A DNA stretch of 64,000 nt, taken from the NCBI RefSeq assembly GCF_005406225.1, contig NZ_NXLY01000009.1, forward strand, positions 17,007 through 81,006, read 5' to 3'. Below the pieces are notes generated by a model. The model was not told where the DNA came from. It searched no databases and saw only the letters and a program-made list of their open reading frames with translations. Made by a program: the position numbers and the translations under genes. The DNA is from Campylobacter taeniopygiae. GTDB taxonomy: Bacteria; Campylobacterota; Campylobacteria; Campylobacterales; Campylobacteraceae. Positions 47,494-55,915 of the stretch are shown here, piece after piece (within the stretch, counting starts at the first letter, position 1; each line of letters starts with the position of its first letter).

Positions 47494-47514
47494 TATTCCG
47501 CTTTATGCGGAATA
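47494..47514 (+). terminator. sodB terminator
   Basis: TATTCCGC and GCGGAATA form a perfect 8-bp stem with a five-base loop (TTTAT), 4 bases after the sodB stop codon, followed by a T-rich stretch. It is the most GC-rich hairpin in this intergenic region. Confidence 0.75.
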
Positions 47515-47624
47515 TTAATTCTTCTCATTTACGCTAGAAATCATTGCTTTATGTTTTTTTAAGATTTAAATTTATCAAGCTTTATAACTTGAGGTAGTGC
47601 AACATTTTATCTACATAGGGCAAA

Positions 47625-47643
47625 AGTAAGTGTTTTACTTACT
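47625..47643 (-). terminator. Hairpin at the 3' end of the carboxynorspermidine dehydrogenase gene
   Basis: AGTAAGT at 47625-47631 and ACTTACT at 47637-47643 form a 7-bp stem that includes the stop codon. On the minus strand it is followed by TTTTG, so it looks like a terminator for that gene. Confidence 0.5.
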
Positions 47644-48844
47644 CCCCTAAATTTGGCGTCATTTCGATGATTTTCCAAGGAAGCCCGCTAGAATTAAGTT
47701 CATCCATGAAAGGCTTAGCGTCAAATTCCTCCATATTAAACACGCCTTGACCTTGCCAAATTCCTTTAGCAATTAGCTTAGTGCCTATCATCGCAGGAAC
47801 TCCTGTAGTGTAACTTACTGCTTGTGCGCCAGTTTCTTTGTAACATTCTTCATGATTGCAAACATTATAAATATAAATTTGCTTATCCTTGCCATCTTTA
47901 ATCCCGCGTATCACACAACCTATATTAGTATAACCTTTAGTTCTAGGACCTAAACTTGCAGGATCTGGCAATAAAGTCTTTAAAAATTCAATCGGAATAA
48001 TTTCTCTTCCTTGATGCATTACAGGTTTAATTCCAAGCATTCCAACATTTTCAAGGCATTTCATGTGGGTAAGATAACTTTGACCAAAAGTCATAAAGAA
48101 TCGAATTCTTTTAAGTCCTTTGATATTTTTAACTAAACTTTCAAGCTCTTCATGATAAAGCAAATAGCTATCCTTGACTCCAACTTCTGGATAATCCCAT
48201 TCCATTTTTATTTGCATCGGTTCTGTTTCTATCCATTGCCCATTTTCCCAGTAACGCCCTTTAGCTGAAACTTCGCGTAAGTTAATTTCTGGATTAAAAT
48301 TAGTTGCAAAAGCATAACCATGATCACCCGCATTGCAATCTAAAATATCAATATAATGAATTTCATCAAATAAATTTTGTTGAGCATAAGCGCAAAAAAC
48401 ATTAGTCACCCCTGGATCAAATCCACTTCCTAAAAGTCCTAAAATTCCATTTTCTTTGAATTTTTCATTTCTGGCCCATTGTTCTTTGTATTCGAATTTA
48501 GCCAAATCAGGGTGTTCATAATTTGCTGTATCTATATAATGAATTCCTGCCTTTATACAAGCATCCATTAAGCTTAAATCTTGATAAGGTAAAGCAACAT
48601 TAAGCAAAATTTGCGCCCCTGTTTTTTTGATAAGCTCTACAACCGCATCACTATCATCAGCATCAATTTGTGCGGTTTGAATTTGCACCCCCAAACGCTC
48701 TTTAACAAAAGCGGCAATTTCATCACATTTGCTTTTAGTTCTACTGGCTAAAGTGATTTTAGAAAAAGTATCAGAATTCATTGCGCATTTTACAGTAGCC
48801 ACACGGCTAACTCCTCCTGCGCCTATGATTAAAAGATTTTTCAT
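47639..48844 (-). CDS. Carboxynorspermidine dehydrogenase (saccharopine dehydrogenase family)
   Basis: NADPH-dependent enzyme of 401 residues that condenses diaminobutane with aspartate semialdehyde to carboxyspermidine, the spermidine route used by Campylobacter in place of spermidine synthase. The NAD(P) fold is GAGGVSRVATVKCA at 8-21 and the family stretch GLLGSGFDPGVTNVFCAYA is present near 134-152. Annotators often write saccharopine dehydrogenase, but no lysine aminoadipate pathway is expected here. The decarboxylase partner (nspC) is not in this window. Confidence 0.87.
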   Translation of the reverse strand: MKNLLIIGAGGVSRVATVKCAMNSDTFSKITLASRTKSKCDEIAAFVKERLGVQIQTAQIDADDSDAVVELIKKTGAQILLNVALPYQDLSLMDACIKAGIHYIDTANYEHPDLAKFEYKEQWARNEKFKENGILGLLGSGFDPGVTNVFCAYAQQNLFDEIHYIDILDCNAGDHGYAFATNFNPEINLREVSAKGRYWENGQWIETEPMQIKMEWDYPEVGVKDSYLLYHEELESLVKNIKGLKRIRFFMTFGQSYLTHMKCLENVGMLGIKPVMHQGREIIPIEFLKTLLPDPASLGPRTKGYTNIGCVIRGIKDGKDKQIYIYNVCNHEECYKETGAQAVSYTTGVPAMIGTKLIAKGIWQGQGVFNMEEFDAKPFMDELNSSGLPWKIIEMTPNLGE

Positions 48845-48934
48845 TCTTCATTCCTTTAATAAACTAAAGTTATATTATATCATTTTTTACCTTGCTAAAG
48901 TAGAATATCAAAATATAAATAAATAAGGAGATTG

Positions 48935-50425
48935 ATGTTTCATTCTTTTTTTGCTTCTAAAAAGTGGGCTTTGTGGGCTTATTTAGGGCTTTTTTTGCTT
49001 TTGCTTTTTTTATATTTGCAAACAAGTTTTAATGTGGCACTTAATTCTTGGTATAATGACTTTTATAACACCATCCAAAAACCAAAAATTAATGCCATTG
49101 TTTTAAATTTTGACGAAGCAAAATTCAAGCAAGATTTTAAAATCACGCCTTCTTTACTTAGAGAACTTAACATTGACTCTAAAGACTATAATCAAAGTTT
49201 TGTGTATGAAAAAGCCAAAGCTAAAAAAATTCAAGAAATCCAAAATGAAAACAAACAAAGACTAAATATAGAAACCACGCAAAATTCATCCTATATTGAC
49301 AAAGATATTTTTAGGCAAATTATCCAAATTTTAGAAGAACAAAAAGATTATAAAGAACAAAACTTAACGCAAATTTCTCAAAAAATTAAAGATAAAAATT
49401 TATCTCTAGATCAAATTAATTCAGTAGTGCAAAGCATTATAAAGGCGAAAGAACAAGCTAAAAATTCTTTTGAAAATGCTAATTTTATTAATAAATTTGC
49501 AATTTATTATTATCAAAATTTATTAAAATATTTTCTTCAAACACCCGCGATACTTGAAAAACCTTTTTATGATTTGCAAGATTTTTATTCACTCATTTTT
49601 GTTTTTTTAGGCATTGCCATCCCTTATGTTCTCATTGCAACAATTAATATTTATTTTGCAAGCGTTTATGCTTTTAAATGGCGAGAAGCCATGACTTTTT
49701 CTTATTTAAAATTTTGGAAAAATAAAAATGACAATATCGAAGGAAGTTCTCAAAGAATTCAAGAAGATGTTTATAATTTTTCTAAAATTGTAGAAAGTCT
49801 TGGACTTTCGTTTGTAAAAGCTTTAATGACTCTTATAGCTTTTATTCCTATTTTGTGGAATTTAAGTGATTTAGCTACTAAGGCATTGTTTTTAAATTTG
49901 GATGAAAATTCAAGCTTTTATTTTTTAAAAAATACAGATGGATTACTTGTTTATGTTGCCCTTTTTATTTCTTTGGGTGGTTTGATAGCTTCTTGGTTTG
50001 TAGGGATTAAACTTCCAGGACTTGAATATAACAATCAAAAAGTAGAAGCGGCCTTTAGGAAAGAATTAGTCTATGCCGAAGATAACCGAGAAAAATTTGC
50101 GAAAAATGAAACCATAATAGAACTTTTTACTGGACTTAAATTTAGCTACAAAAGACTTTTCTTGCATTATGGTTATTTTAATATTTGGCTTATTTTATTT
50201 GAGCAAATTATTGTTATTATTCCGTTTTTAATCATGGCTCCAAGTCTTTTTGGAGGTATTATTACGCTTGGAATTGTAATGCAAATCAATAATGCATTTG
50301 ATCAAGTCAGAAGTTCTTTTAGCGTTTTTATTACAAATTGGACAACTATTACCCAACTTAGAAGTATTTATAAGCGTTTAAAAGAATTTGAAATCAATAT
50401 AGATTATAAAAAATCTTTAAAATAA
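48935..50425 (+). CDS. SbmA/BacA-like peptide transporter with a large periplasmic insert
   Basis: Inner-membrane transporter of 496 residues. The C-terminal two thirds match SbmA/BacA as I remember it: FKWREAMTFSYLKFW, IEGSSQRIQEDVYNFSKIVE, GIKLPGLEYNNQKVEAAFRKELVY and ITNWTTITQLRSIYKRL. SbmA imports proline-rich peptides and microcins using the proton gradient. Between the first membrane segment with NSWYNDFYNTIQ and the next one lies an extra, charged region (about 52-208) that SbmA lacks. ATG at 48935 follows AAGGAG. Confidence 0.85.
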   Translation: MFHSFFASKKWALWAYLGLFLLLLFLYLQTSFNVALNSWYNDFYNTIQKPKINAIVLNFDEAKFKQDFKITPSLLRELNIDSKDYNQSFVYEKAKAKKIQEIQNENKQRLNIETTQNSSYIDKDIFRQIIQILEEQKDYKEQNLTQISQKIKDKNLSLDQINSVVQSIIKAKEQAKNSFENANFINKFAIYYYQNLLKYFLQTPAILEKPFYDLQDFYSLIFVFLGIAIPYVLIATINIYFASVYAFKWREAMTFSYLKFWKNKNDNIEGSSQRIQEDVYNFSKIVESLGLSFVKALMTLIAFIPILWNLSDLATKALFLNLDENSSFYFLKNTDGLLVYVALFISLGGLIASWFVGIKLPGLEYNNQKVEAAFRKELVYAEDNREKFAKNETIIELFTGLKFSYKRLFLHYGYFNIWLILFEQIIVIIPFLIMAPSLFGGIITLGIVMQINNAFDQVRSSFSVFITNWTTITQLRSIYKRLKEFEINIDYKKSLK

Positions 50426-50493
50426 AAAATTAAGCAAAAAATTTACTTTTAATTGTATAATTAAGTATTTTATTTTAATTATAAGGAGTTTCA

Positions 50494-51861
50494 TTGGACC
50501 CCAGTCAGGTTTTTGATCTAAATCAAACTTTACCTTCATCATCTTTTGATATAGGATATTCTATATTTATGGTTTTTGTTGCACTGCTTTTGGTGCTTTT
50601 AAATGGATTTTTCGTTTTATCTGAATTTAGTATTGTTAAAGTAAGACGAACAAAAATCGAAGAAATGGTTAAAGAAAAAAAATCAGGTGCTAAAAAGGCA
50701 TTGGAAGTTACTTCTAGACTTGATACTTACTTGAGTGCTTGTCAATTAGGTATAACTTTAAGCTCTCTTGCTTTAGGTTGGATCGGTGAACCAGCCGTTG
50801 CAAAAATGCTTGAATCTGCTTTATTAAAATTAGGTTTTAATGCTGTTCTTATTCATACTATTTCTTTTATTATCGCCTTTAGTATTATCACTCTTTTACA
50901 TGTGGTTTTAGGAGAACTTGTGCCAAAATCAATAGCTATAGCTATAGCTGATAAAGCTGTACTTTGGATAGCTAGACCTTTAAATTGGTTTTGGATACTC
51001 TTTTTGCCTTTTATTAAAATTTTTGATTTTCTAGCAGCAATAAATTTAAAAATTTTTGGAATCAAACCCGCTAAAGAAAGTGAATTAACCCACAGCGAAG
51101 AAGAGATTAAAATCATTGCAAGTGAAAGTCAAAAAGGCGGAGTTTTAGATGAATTTGAAACTGAAATTATCCGCAATGCAGTTGATTTTTCAGATACAGT
51201 TGCAAAAGAGGTTATGACACCGCGTAAGGATATGATTTGCTTAAATAAACAAAAAACTTATGAGGAAAATATGCAAATTATTTGTGAGCACAAACACACA
51301 CGTTTTCCTTATATAGACGGTTCTAAAGATAGCATTTTGGGTATGATTCATATACGCGATATCGTCCAAAATGAACTCAATTCTAAAAGTAAAAATTTAG
51401 ATTCTTTTGTTAAACCTCTTATTTTAGTTCCTGAAAATATCAGCATTTCAAAAGTTTTAGTAAGAATGAATAAAGAAAGATCTCATACTGCACTTGTTAT
51501 TGATGAGTATGGCGGTACTGCTGGAATTTTAACCATGGAAGATATCATGGAAGAAATTATCGGCGAGATTAAAAATGAAAATGAAGAAGATAGTTATAAA
51601 AAACTTGCTGATAATATTTATGAATTTCAAGGACGTTGCGATATAGAAACCGTCGAAGAAATGCTTTTAATCAGCTATAATGAAGATCTTGAACAAGTTA
51701 CTATAGGAGGCTATGTTTTTAATCTATTGGGTCGTTTGCCAGTGGTTGGCGATCGCATAGAAGATGAGCTTTGTTATTATGAAGTTAAAAAAATGGATGG
51801 AAATTCCATAGAGCGAGTTAAGGTTGTAAAAAAAACCGGCAATGAAGAAGAAGTAAGCTAA
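50494..51861 (+). CDS. CorC/TlyC-type protein with DUF21, CBS and CorC domains
   Basis: Membrane protein of 455 residues: an N-terminal CNNM/DUF21 region (about 15-200; LNGFFVLSEFSIVKVRRTKIEEM, then GELVPKSIAIA), two CBS domains (about 225-345; EVMTPRKDMICL, then ALVIDEYGGTAGILTMEDIMEEIIGEI), and a C-terminal CorC/HlyC domain. Such proteins act in magnesium or cobalt handling; the older hemolysin name is misleading. It starts with TTG at 50494, 5 bases after AAGGAG. Its end forms a hairpin with the convergent gene. Confidence 0.9.
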   Translation: MDPSQVFDLNQTLPSSSFDIGYSIFMVFVALLLVLLNGFFVLSEFSIVKVRRTKIEEMVKEKKSGAKKALEVTSRLDTYLSACQLGITLSSLALGWIGEPAVAKMLESALLKLGFNAVLIHTISFIIAFSIITLLHVVLGELVPKSIAIAIADKAVLWIARPLNWFWILFLPFIKIFDFLAAINLKIFGIKPAKESELTHSEEEIKIIASESQKGGVLDEFETEIIRNAVDFSDTVAKEVMTPRKDMICLNKQKTYEENMQIICEHKHTRFPYIDGSKDSILGMIHIRDIVQNELNSKSKNLDSFVKPLILVPENISISKVLVRMNKERSHTALVIDEYGGTAGILTMEDIMEEIIGEIKNENEEDSYKKLADNIYEFQGRCDIETVEEMLLISYNEDLEQVTIGGYVFNLLGRLPVVGDRIEDELCYYEVKKMDGNSIERVKVVKKTGNEEEVS

Positions 51862-51872
51862 TCTTACTTCTT
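51848..51872. terminator. Shared hairpin embedded in two convergent coding ends
   Basis: AAGAAGTAAG at 51848-51857 and CTTACTTCTT at 51863-51872 form a perfect 10-bp stem with a five-base loop. The plus-strand gene stops at 51861 and the minus-strand gene at 51864, so the stem arms are the last codons of both genes. It probably terminates transcription from both sides. Confidence 0.65.
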
Positions 51873-53048
51873 TCTATAAATATTATTTTTTATTTCTATA
51901 CACTTAAAACCTTCTTTATTTAAAGTCACTACGCGTAAATAACCCCCAGCATCGATTTTCCCTTCACATAAAAAAACACGCTTTGCAATTTGAGTTGGTA
52001 GCTTTTCTCTATTTCTATGCCCAAAAATTTGATAAATATTTTCTTTGTTTAAATTGCAAAACTGATTAGCAATGCTTTGGCTATTTTCACAATGCCCAAC
52101 CCCATAAATAAAATCATAACTTGGCATAAAGCTAATCTGCCAAGGTTCAGAAGGCAAGACATTTACACCTCCATGAGAACAAAAAATCAATTTATCTTCA
52201 AATTTATAATACAAACACTCTTTTAAATAAGGATAAAATTTTTGCGCGTCATTTGGGGTGAGTTTTTCTTTTTTAAAATCTTTTAATGTATTTTCATTAA
52301 ATTCCTTAGAATTAGCAAATTCTCCATTTGCCCAATTTATAAGATATTTTTCATGATTTCCTTCCAACAAGCACACATTTTCTTTTTCGCAAATTTTTAA
52401 TAAAAATTTCAAAACTTTACCATTTTCTATACCTCTATTGATATAATCTCCTAAAAAAATATAATACTCATCTTCTTTGATTTTTTTAATATATTCTCTT
52501 AAAACACTATAGCACCCTTGTATATCTCCTATATGGTGAATCTTTTTATAAGCACTTAAATCAGGGATTTTATAAAGACATTCTCTCCAATTTTGAGGAG
52601 TTAAAATCGGATATTTTTTAGGAGTTTTTTCCAGTAAAAAATGCATTCTTTCTAAAAGGGCGTAAGGGATTAAAAAACCTTTTTCTTTGGCTTTTTGTAT
52701 ATTTTTTGTAAAACATTGCTCTAAAGAGCTTTTAAATTCTACAATATAAACTGTATAGCGATATTTATTCGCTAATTCTTTATAATTTTTCAAAACTTGA
52801 TCATAAGCATTAATAATGCAAAATTCACCCTTTTGCATACGCAATTCTAAAAGGGTAAATAAAATTTTATAAAGCTGAGTATCGTTTTTAGTGTTTAAAT
52901 TTCTATATTCACTTGCAACTTCTTTCACACTTCCAGAAAGCAAACGAAAAAAATTTAAATCAAGCGTATAATCTTGTAATTGATTTTGAGCAATAAATTC
53001 TTCTTGTCCTGCGTAATAATTTCCTCGCAATATGAGTAAAATTCGCAA
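51864..53048 (-). CDS. PPP-family phosphatase with a degenerate kinase-like N-terminal domain
   Basis: A 394-residue protein. Residues 173-394 are a metallophosphatase of the PPP/ApaH type: GDIQG (174-178), GDYINRG (200-206), GNHE (230-233), CSHGGV and a later GHRN. The first motif has Gln177 in place of the usual His and the second Asn204 in place of Asp; Gln also occurs in some ApaH proteins. Residues 1-140 look like a P-loop kinase domain (LILRGNYYAGQEEFI), but the GK[ST] is GQE at 14-16, so ATP binding is doubtful. The architecture recalls bacterial polynucleotide kinase-phosphatases. Substrate unknown. Confidence 0.75.
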   Translation of the reverse strand: MRILLILRGNYYAGQEEFIAQNQLQDYTLDLNFFRLLSGSVKEVASEYRNLNTKNDTQLYKILFTLLELRMQKGEFCIINAYDQVLKNYKELANKYRYTVYIVEFKSSLEQCFTKNIQKAKEKGFLIPYALLERMHFLLEKTPKKYPILTPQNWRECLYKIPDLSAYKKIHHIGDIQGCYSVLREYIKKIKEDEYYIFLGDYINRGIENGKVLKFLLKICEKENVCLLEGNHEKYLINWANGEFANSKEFNENTLKDFKKEKLTPNDAQKFYPYLKECLYYKFEDKLIFCSHGGVNVLPSEPWQISFMPSYDFIYGVGHCENSQSIANQFCNLNKENIYQIFGHRNREKLPTQIAKRVFLCEGKIDAGGYLRVVTLNKEGFKCIEIKNNIYRKK

Positions 53049-53056
53049 CTTTTTAC

Positions 53057-53266
53057 CTAAATTTTCTTTAAAAATTCTGTTTTAAGAACAATAGTGCCAA
53101 ATTTATCCACTCTAGCTTCAATTTCATTATCTTTTGAACTTAATTTAATATTTTTTATGGTTGTCCCTCTTTTTAAAGTAGCACTAGCTCCTTTTACTTT
53201 AAGATCCTTGATCACGCTTACATTATCTCCTGAATTTAACTCGACTCCATTAACATCTTTAGGCAT
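53057..53266 (-). CDS. PhnA-type small protein
   Basis: A 69-residue protein consisting only of the C-terminal PhnA domain (MPKDVNGVELNSGDNVSVIKDLKVKGASATLKRGTTIKNI-like order, here cited in parts: GDNVSVIKDLKVKG then LKRGT). The zinc-ribbon half of longer PhnA proteins is missing. The name comes from alkylphosphonate operons but PhnA itself has no proven role there. It overlaps the terC-like gene upstream by 8 bases. Confidence 0.87.
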   Translation of the reverse strand: MPKDVNGVELNSGDNVSVIKDLKVKGASATLKRGTTIKNIKLSSKDNEIEARVDKFGTIVLKTEFLKKI

Positions 53267-53978
53267 CTTTTTCCTTTCTTTGATCTAAAATATTTAACAT
53301 TTGAACGATTAAAGCAAAAACCATAGCTACATAAACATAAGCTTTATCTATATGCAAATCAAAACCTTCAGCCACCAAAACGCCACCGATTAACACTAAA
53401 AAAGTCAGTGCTAAAATTTTTATACAAGCATATTTTTCAACAAAACTAGCAATCGGCTTAGAAGCAAAAAGCATCACTGCTACGGCAAGAATTACTGCTA
53501 TAATCATAATTGTAACGTCTTTAGCAATTCCCACAGCAGTAATCACGCTATCTAAAGAAAAGACTATATCTATGATCGCTATTTCAGCTACAACTACCCA
53601 AAGTTTATTACTCGCCTTAAATTGACTTTCATTTTCTTCTTTGTGTAAAATTTGATCCTTAATTTCTTTCATGGATTTGATAATCAAAAAAAGTCCTCCA
53701 AGCAAAAGCACCAAATCCCTACCTGAAATTTCATTACCCAAGATATCAAACAAAGGCTTTGTGAGCTTCATAACCCAAAAAAGTGATAAAAGAAGTAAAA
53801 TTCGTGTGATCATCGCAAAAGCAAGACCTAAAATACGCCCTTTATCTCGAGATTTTGGAGGTAACTTAGCCACTAAAATAGCTAAAAAAATAATATTATC
53901 AATCCCAAGCACAATTTCAAGTGCAGTTAAAGTGATCAAAACGATCCAAGAATCAAAGCTAAAAACCCATTCAAACAT
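53259..53978 (-). CDS. TerC-family membrane protein
   Basis: Integral membrane protein of 239 residues with seven or so hydrophobic segments. The TerC/Alx family signature is visible twice as an internal repeat: LTALEIVLGIDNIIFLAILVAKLP near 16-40 and AIIDIVFSLDSVITAVGIA near 133-151, each with a conserved intramembrane Asp. Relatives export manganese or other metals across the membrane; the exact substrate here is not known. The minus-strand start is 10 bases from purN. Confidence 0.88.
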   Translation of the reverse strand: MFEWVFSFDSWIVLITLTALEIVLGIDNIIFLAILVAKLPPKSRDKGRILGLAFAMITRILLLLSLFWVMKLTKPLFDILGNEISGRDLVLLLGGLFLIIKSMKEIKDQILHKEENESQFKASNKLWVVVAEIAIIDIVFSLDSVITAVGIAKDVTIMIIAVILAVAVMLFASKPIASFVEKYACIKILALTFLVLIGGVLVAEGFDLHIDKAYVYVAMVFALIVQMLNILDQRKEKDA

Positions 53979-53987
53979 TATTTTTCC

Positions 53988-54566
53988 TTAATTACATTGC
54001 TTTTCAAATATTTTTACCACGCTATTAGGTAAAATCTCATATTCTAGATTGTGAATCTTTTCTTCAAATTCATCAAAATTCATTTCTTCTTTTTCAAAAG
54101 CTTTTTGAGCAATGATTTTCCCGCCATCGAGTTCTTCATTGACCCAATGCACACTCACTCCAGCCACCTTCATATCGCTTTTAAAACTCTCTTCTATCGC
54201 ATGAGCTCCTTTAAAAAGTGGAAGTAAAGAAGGATGAAGATTGATCGCTTTAATATTTTTTGTAAAAACCGGACTTAAAATTCTCATAAATCCAGCCAAT
54301 ATGGTTAAATCCGCGCCACTTTGCTGAATTTTTTCTACTAAAACTTGATCAAATTCTTCCCTAGAAGAAAAATTTTCATGCTCCACAATCACACTTTCAA
54401 GTCCATATTTTTTAGCCCTTTGTATGCCAAAAGCATTTTTTTTATTACAAAGACAAAGTACCACTTCATAAGTATTGCCTCTTATAGTTTTTTGGTGGAG
54501 CTTTTCTAAAATATTTTCTAAATTACTCCCATTCCCACTAAAAAGAATTGCTAATTTTACAAGCAT
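53988..54566 (-). CDS. purN: Phosphoribosylglycinamide formyltransferase
   Basis: Third step of purine synthesis, transferring formyl from 10-formyltetrahydrofolate. The 192-residue protein has the substrate loop FSGNGSNLENIL (about 9-20) and the catalytic stretch AINLHPSLLPLFKGAHAIEES with Asn and His, then the later Asp (DGGKIIAQKAF). It overlaps the nnr gene by 10 bases. Confidence 0.94.
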   Translation of the reverse strand: MLVKLAILFSGNGSNLENILEKLHQKTIRGNTYEVVLCLCNKKNAFGIQRAKKYGLESVIVEHENFSSREEFDQVLVEKIQQSGADLTILAGFMRILSPVFTKNIKAINLHPSLLPLFKGAHAIEESFKSDMKVAGVSVHWVNEELDGGKIIAQKAFEKEEMNFDEFEEKIHNLEYEILPNSVVKIFEKQCN

Positions 54567-55915
54567 TTTAATCCTTTTACAAGTTTTATAGCATCAAAGC
54601 TATTTTTATTAAATTTATATTTTTTAGCAACCAAAGCATGTGCCAAACAAGCATTTTTGGCTGCTTTTAAAGCTTTAAATTTAGCTCCCAAAAGTGCGGC
54701 TATCATTCCGCTTAAAACATCTCCACTTCCACCTTTTGCCAAAGCTTCATTGCCTAGATTAATCACAAATATTTTCTCTTTTTGTATCACAATAGGATTT
54801 GCTCCTTTAAGAACCAAAACACAATTATAATTTTTGGCAAATTTTTTCGCATAAAAGAAGCGATTTTTCTGCAAATTCTCCACGCTTAATTCTTCATCAA
54901 AACACATTTTCCAAAGTCTTGCAAATTCCTTTGGATGCGGAGTAATCACAACATCTTCTCTGTTTAAATACCACAAAATCGCTTCACTTAAAAAACAATT
55001 TGCATCCAAAACTAAAGGAATATTTTGCAAAGTCTCATCTTTTAAAAAATCCAAATTTTCAAGCCCCATACCTAAAGCTATAGCTGTGGCTTCATTAGAA
55101 ATTTTTTGCTTTAACATTAAAAGCGGAGAAAAAGTTTTTTTAGCAACCAAAGATACAAGCCCACTTCCAAAATTAAACGCTCCAAGTCCTGCTAAAGTTC
55201 CCGCACTTGAATTTCCAACTATATAAACATGGCCAAATTTGCCTTTATTGGAATTTGCATTTCTTTTGATCGTTTTTAAATCTTTCTTTTCTAAAAGCTT
55301 ACTTTGTGGTTTAGGGGCAAATTTTTTCATTTTTATACCTAAATTTAAAAGCTTTATTTTTCCTACAAATTCCTTAGCAAAATCTTCAAGCAAAATTTCT
55401 TTTAAAGCACCCATACAAGCTGTGATATCGGCTTTAAAACAAGGATTAAAGCCTAAATTTGTAGGTATATCACAAGCTATTTTTAAAGCTTTGCTTTTAT
55501 TGATTTTTTCTAACAATGCACAATACTTTTCATCCAAAGCCCTATTAGATCCTGTGCCTAAAATACAATCAACAATGATTTTAAATTTATGAATTTTAGG
55601 ATCTTTTTTCATCATTTTAAAACCAAAATTAATTAAAATTTGCTCTTGCTGTTTAAAAATATCATTTTCTTTAAAACCTAATTTATAAGCTTTAGCTTTT
55701 TTAAGATGTCTTATAGCGACAAGTCCATCCGCTGCGTTATTACCACCACCTAATAAAAATAAAATTTCAGAATTTTTAACTCCTAATTTTTTAGCTTTTT
55801 GCGAAATAAGTCTTGCTAGGGCTGTGCCAGCATTTTCCATTAAAATAATTTCACTCAAGCCTTTATTTATGGCATTTTTCTCTAAAAATTGGATATTATC
55901 AGTAATAGCTTTCAT
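54557..55915 (-). CDS. nnr: Bifunctional NAD(P)HX epimerase/dehydratase
   Basis: Repairs hydrated NADH and NADPH. The 452-residue protein joins an N-terminal YjeF_N epimerase domain (about 1-200; LLGGGNNAADGLVAIRHLKKA) to a C-terminal ribokinase-like dehydratase (about 215-450; GHVYIVGNSSAGTLAGLGAF, VITPHPKEFARLW and ALAKGGSGDVLSGMIAALL). In the epimerase the usual GNNGGDG is GNNAADG. Fusion of both activities is usual in bacteria. It overlaps neighbours by 10 and 17 bases. Confidence 0.9.
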   Translation of the reverse strand: MKAITDNIQFLEKNAINKGLSEIILMENAGTALARLISQKAKKLGVKNSEILFLLGGGNNAADGLVAIRHLKKAKAYKLGFKENDIFKQQEQILINFGFKMMKKDPKIHKFKIIVDCILGTGSNRALDEKYCALLEKINKSKALKIACDIPTNLGFNPCFKADITACMGALKEILLEDFAKEFVGKIKLLNLGIKMKKFAPKPQSKLLEKKDLKTIKRNANSNKGKFGHVYIVGNSSAGTLAGLGAFNFGSGLVSLVAKKTFSPLLMLKQKISNEATAIALGMGLENLDFLKDETLQNIPLVLDANCFLSEAILWYLNREDVVITPHPKEFARLWKMCFDEELSVENLQKNRFFYAKKFAKNYNCVLVLKGANPIVIQKEKIFVINLGNEALAKGGSGDVLSGMIAALLGAKFKALKAAKNACLAHALVAKKYKFNKNSFDAIKLVKGLKCL

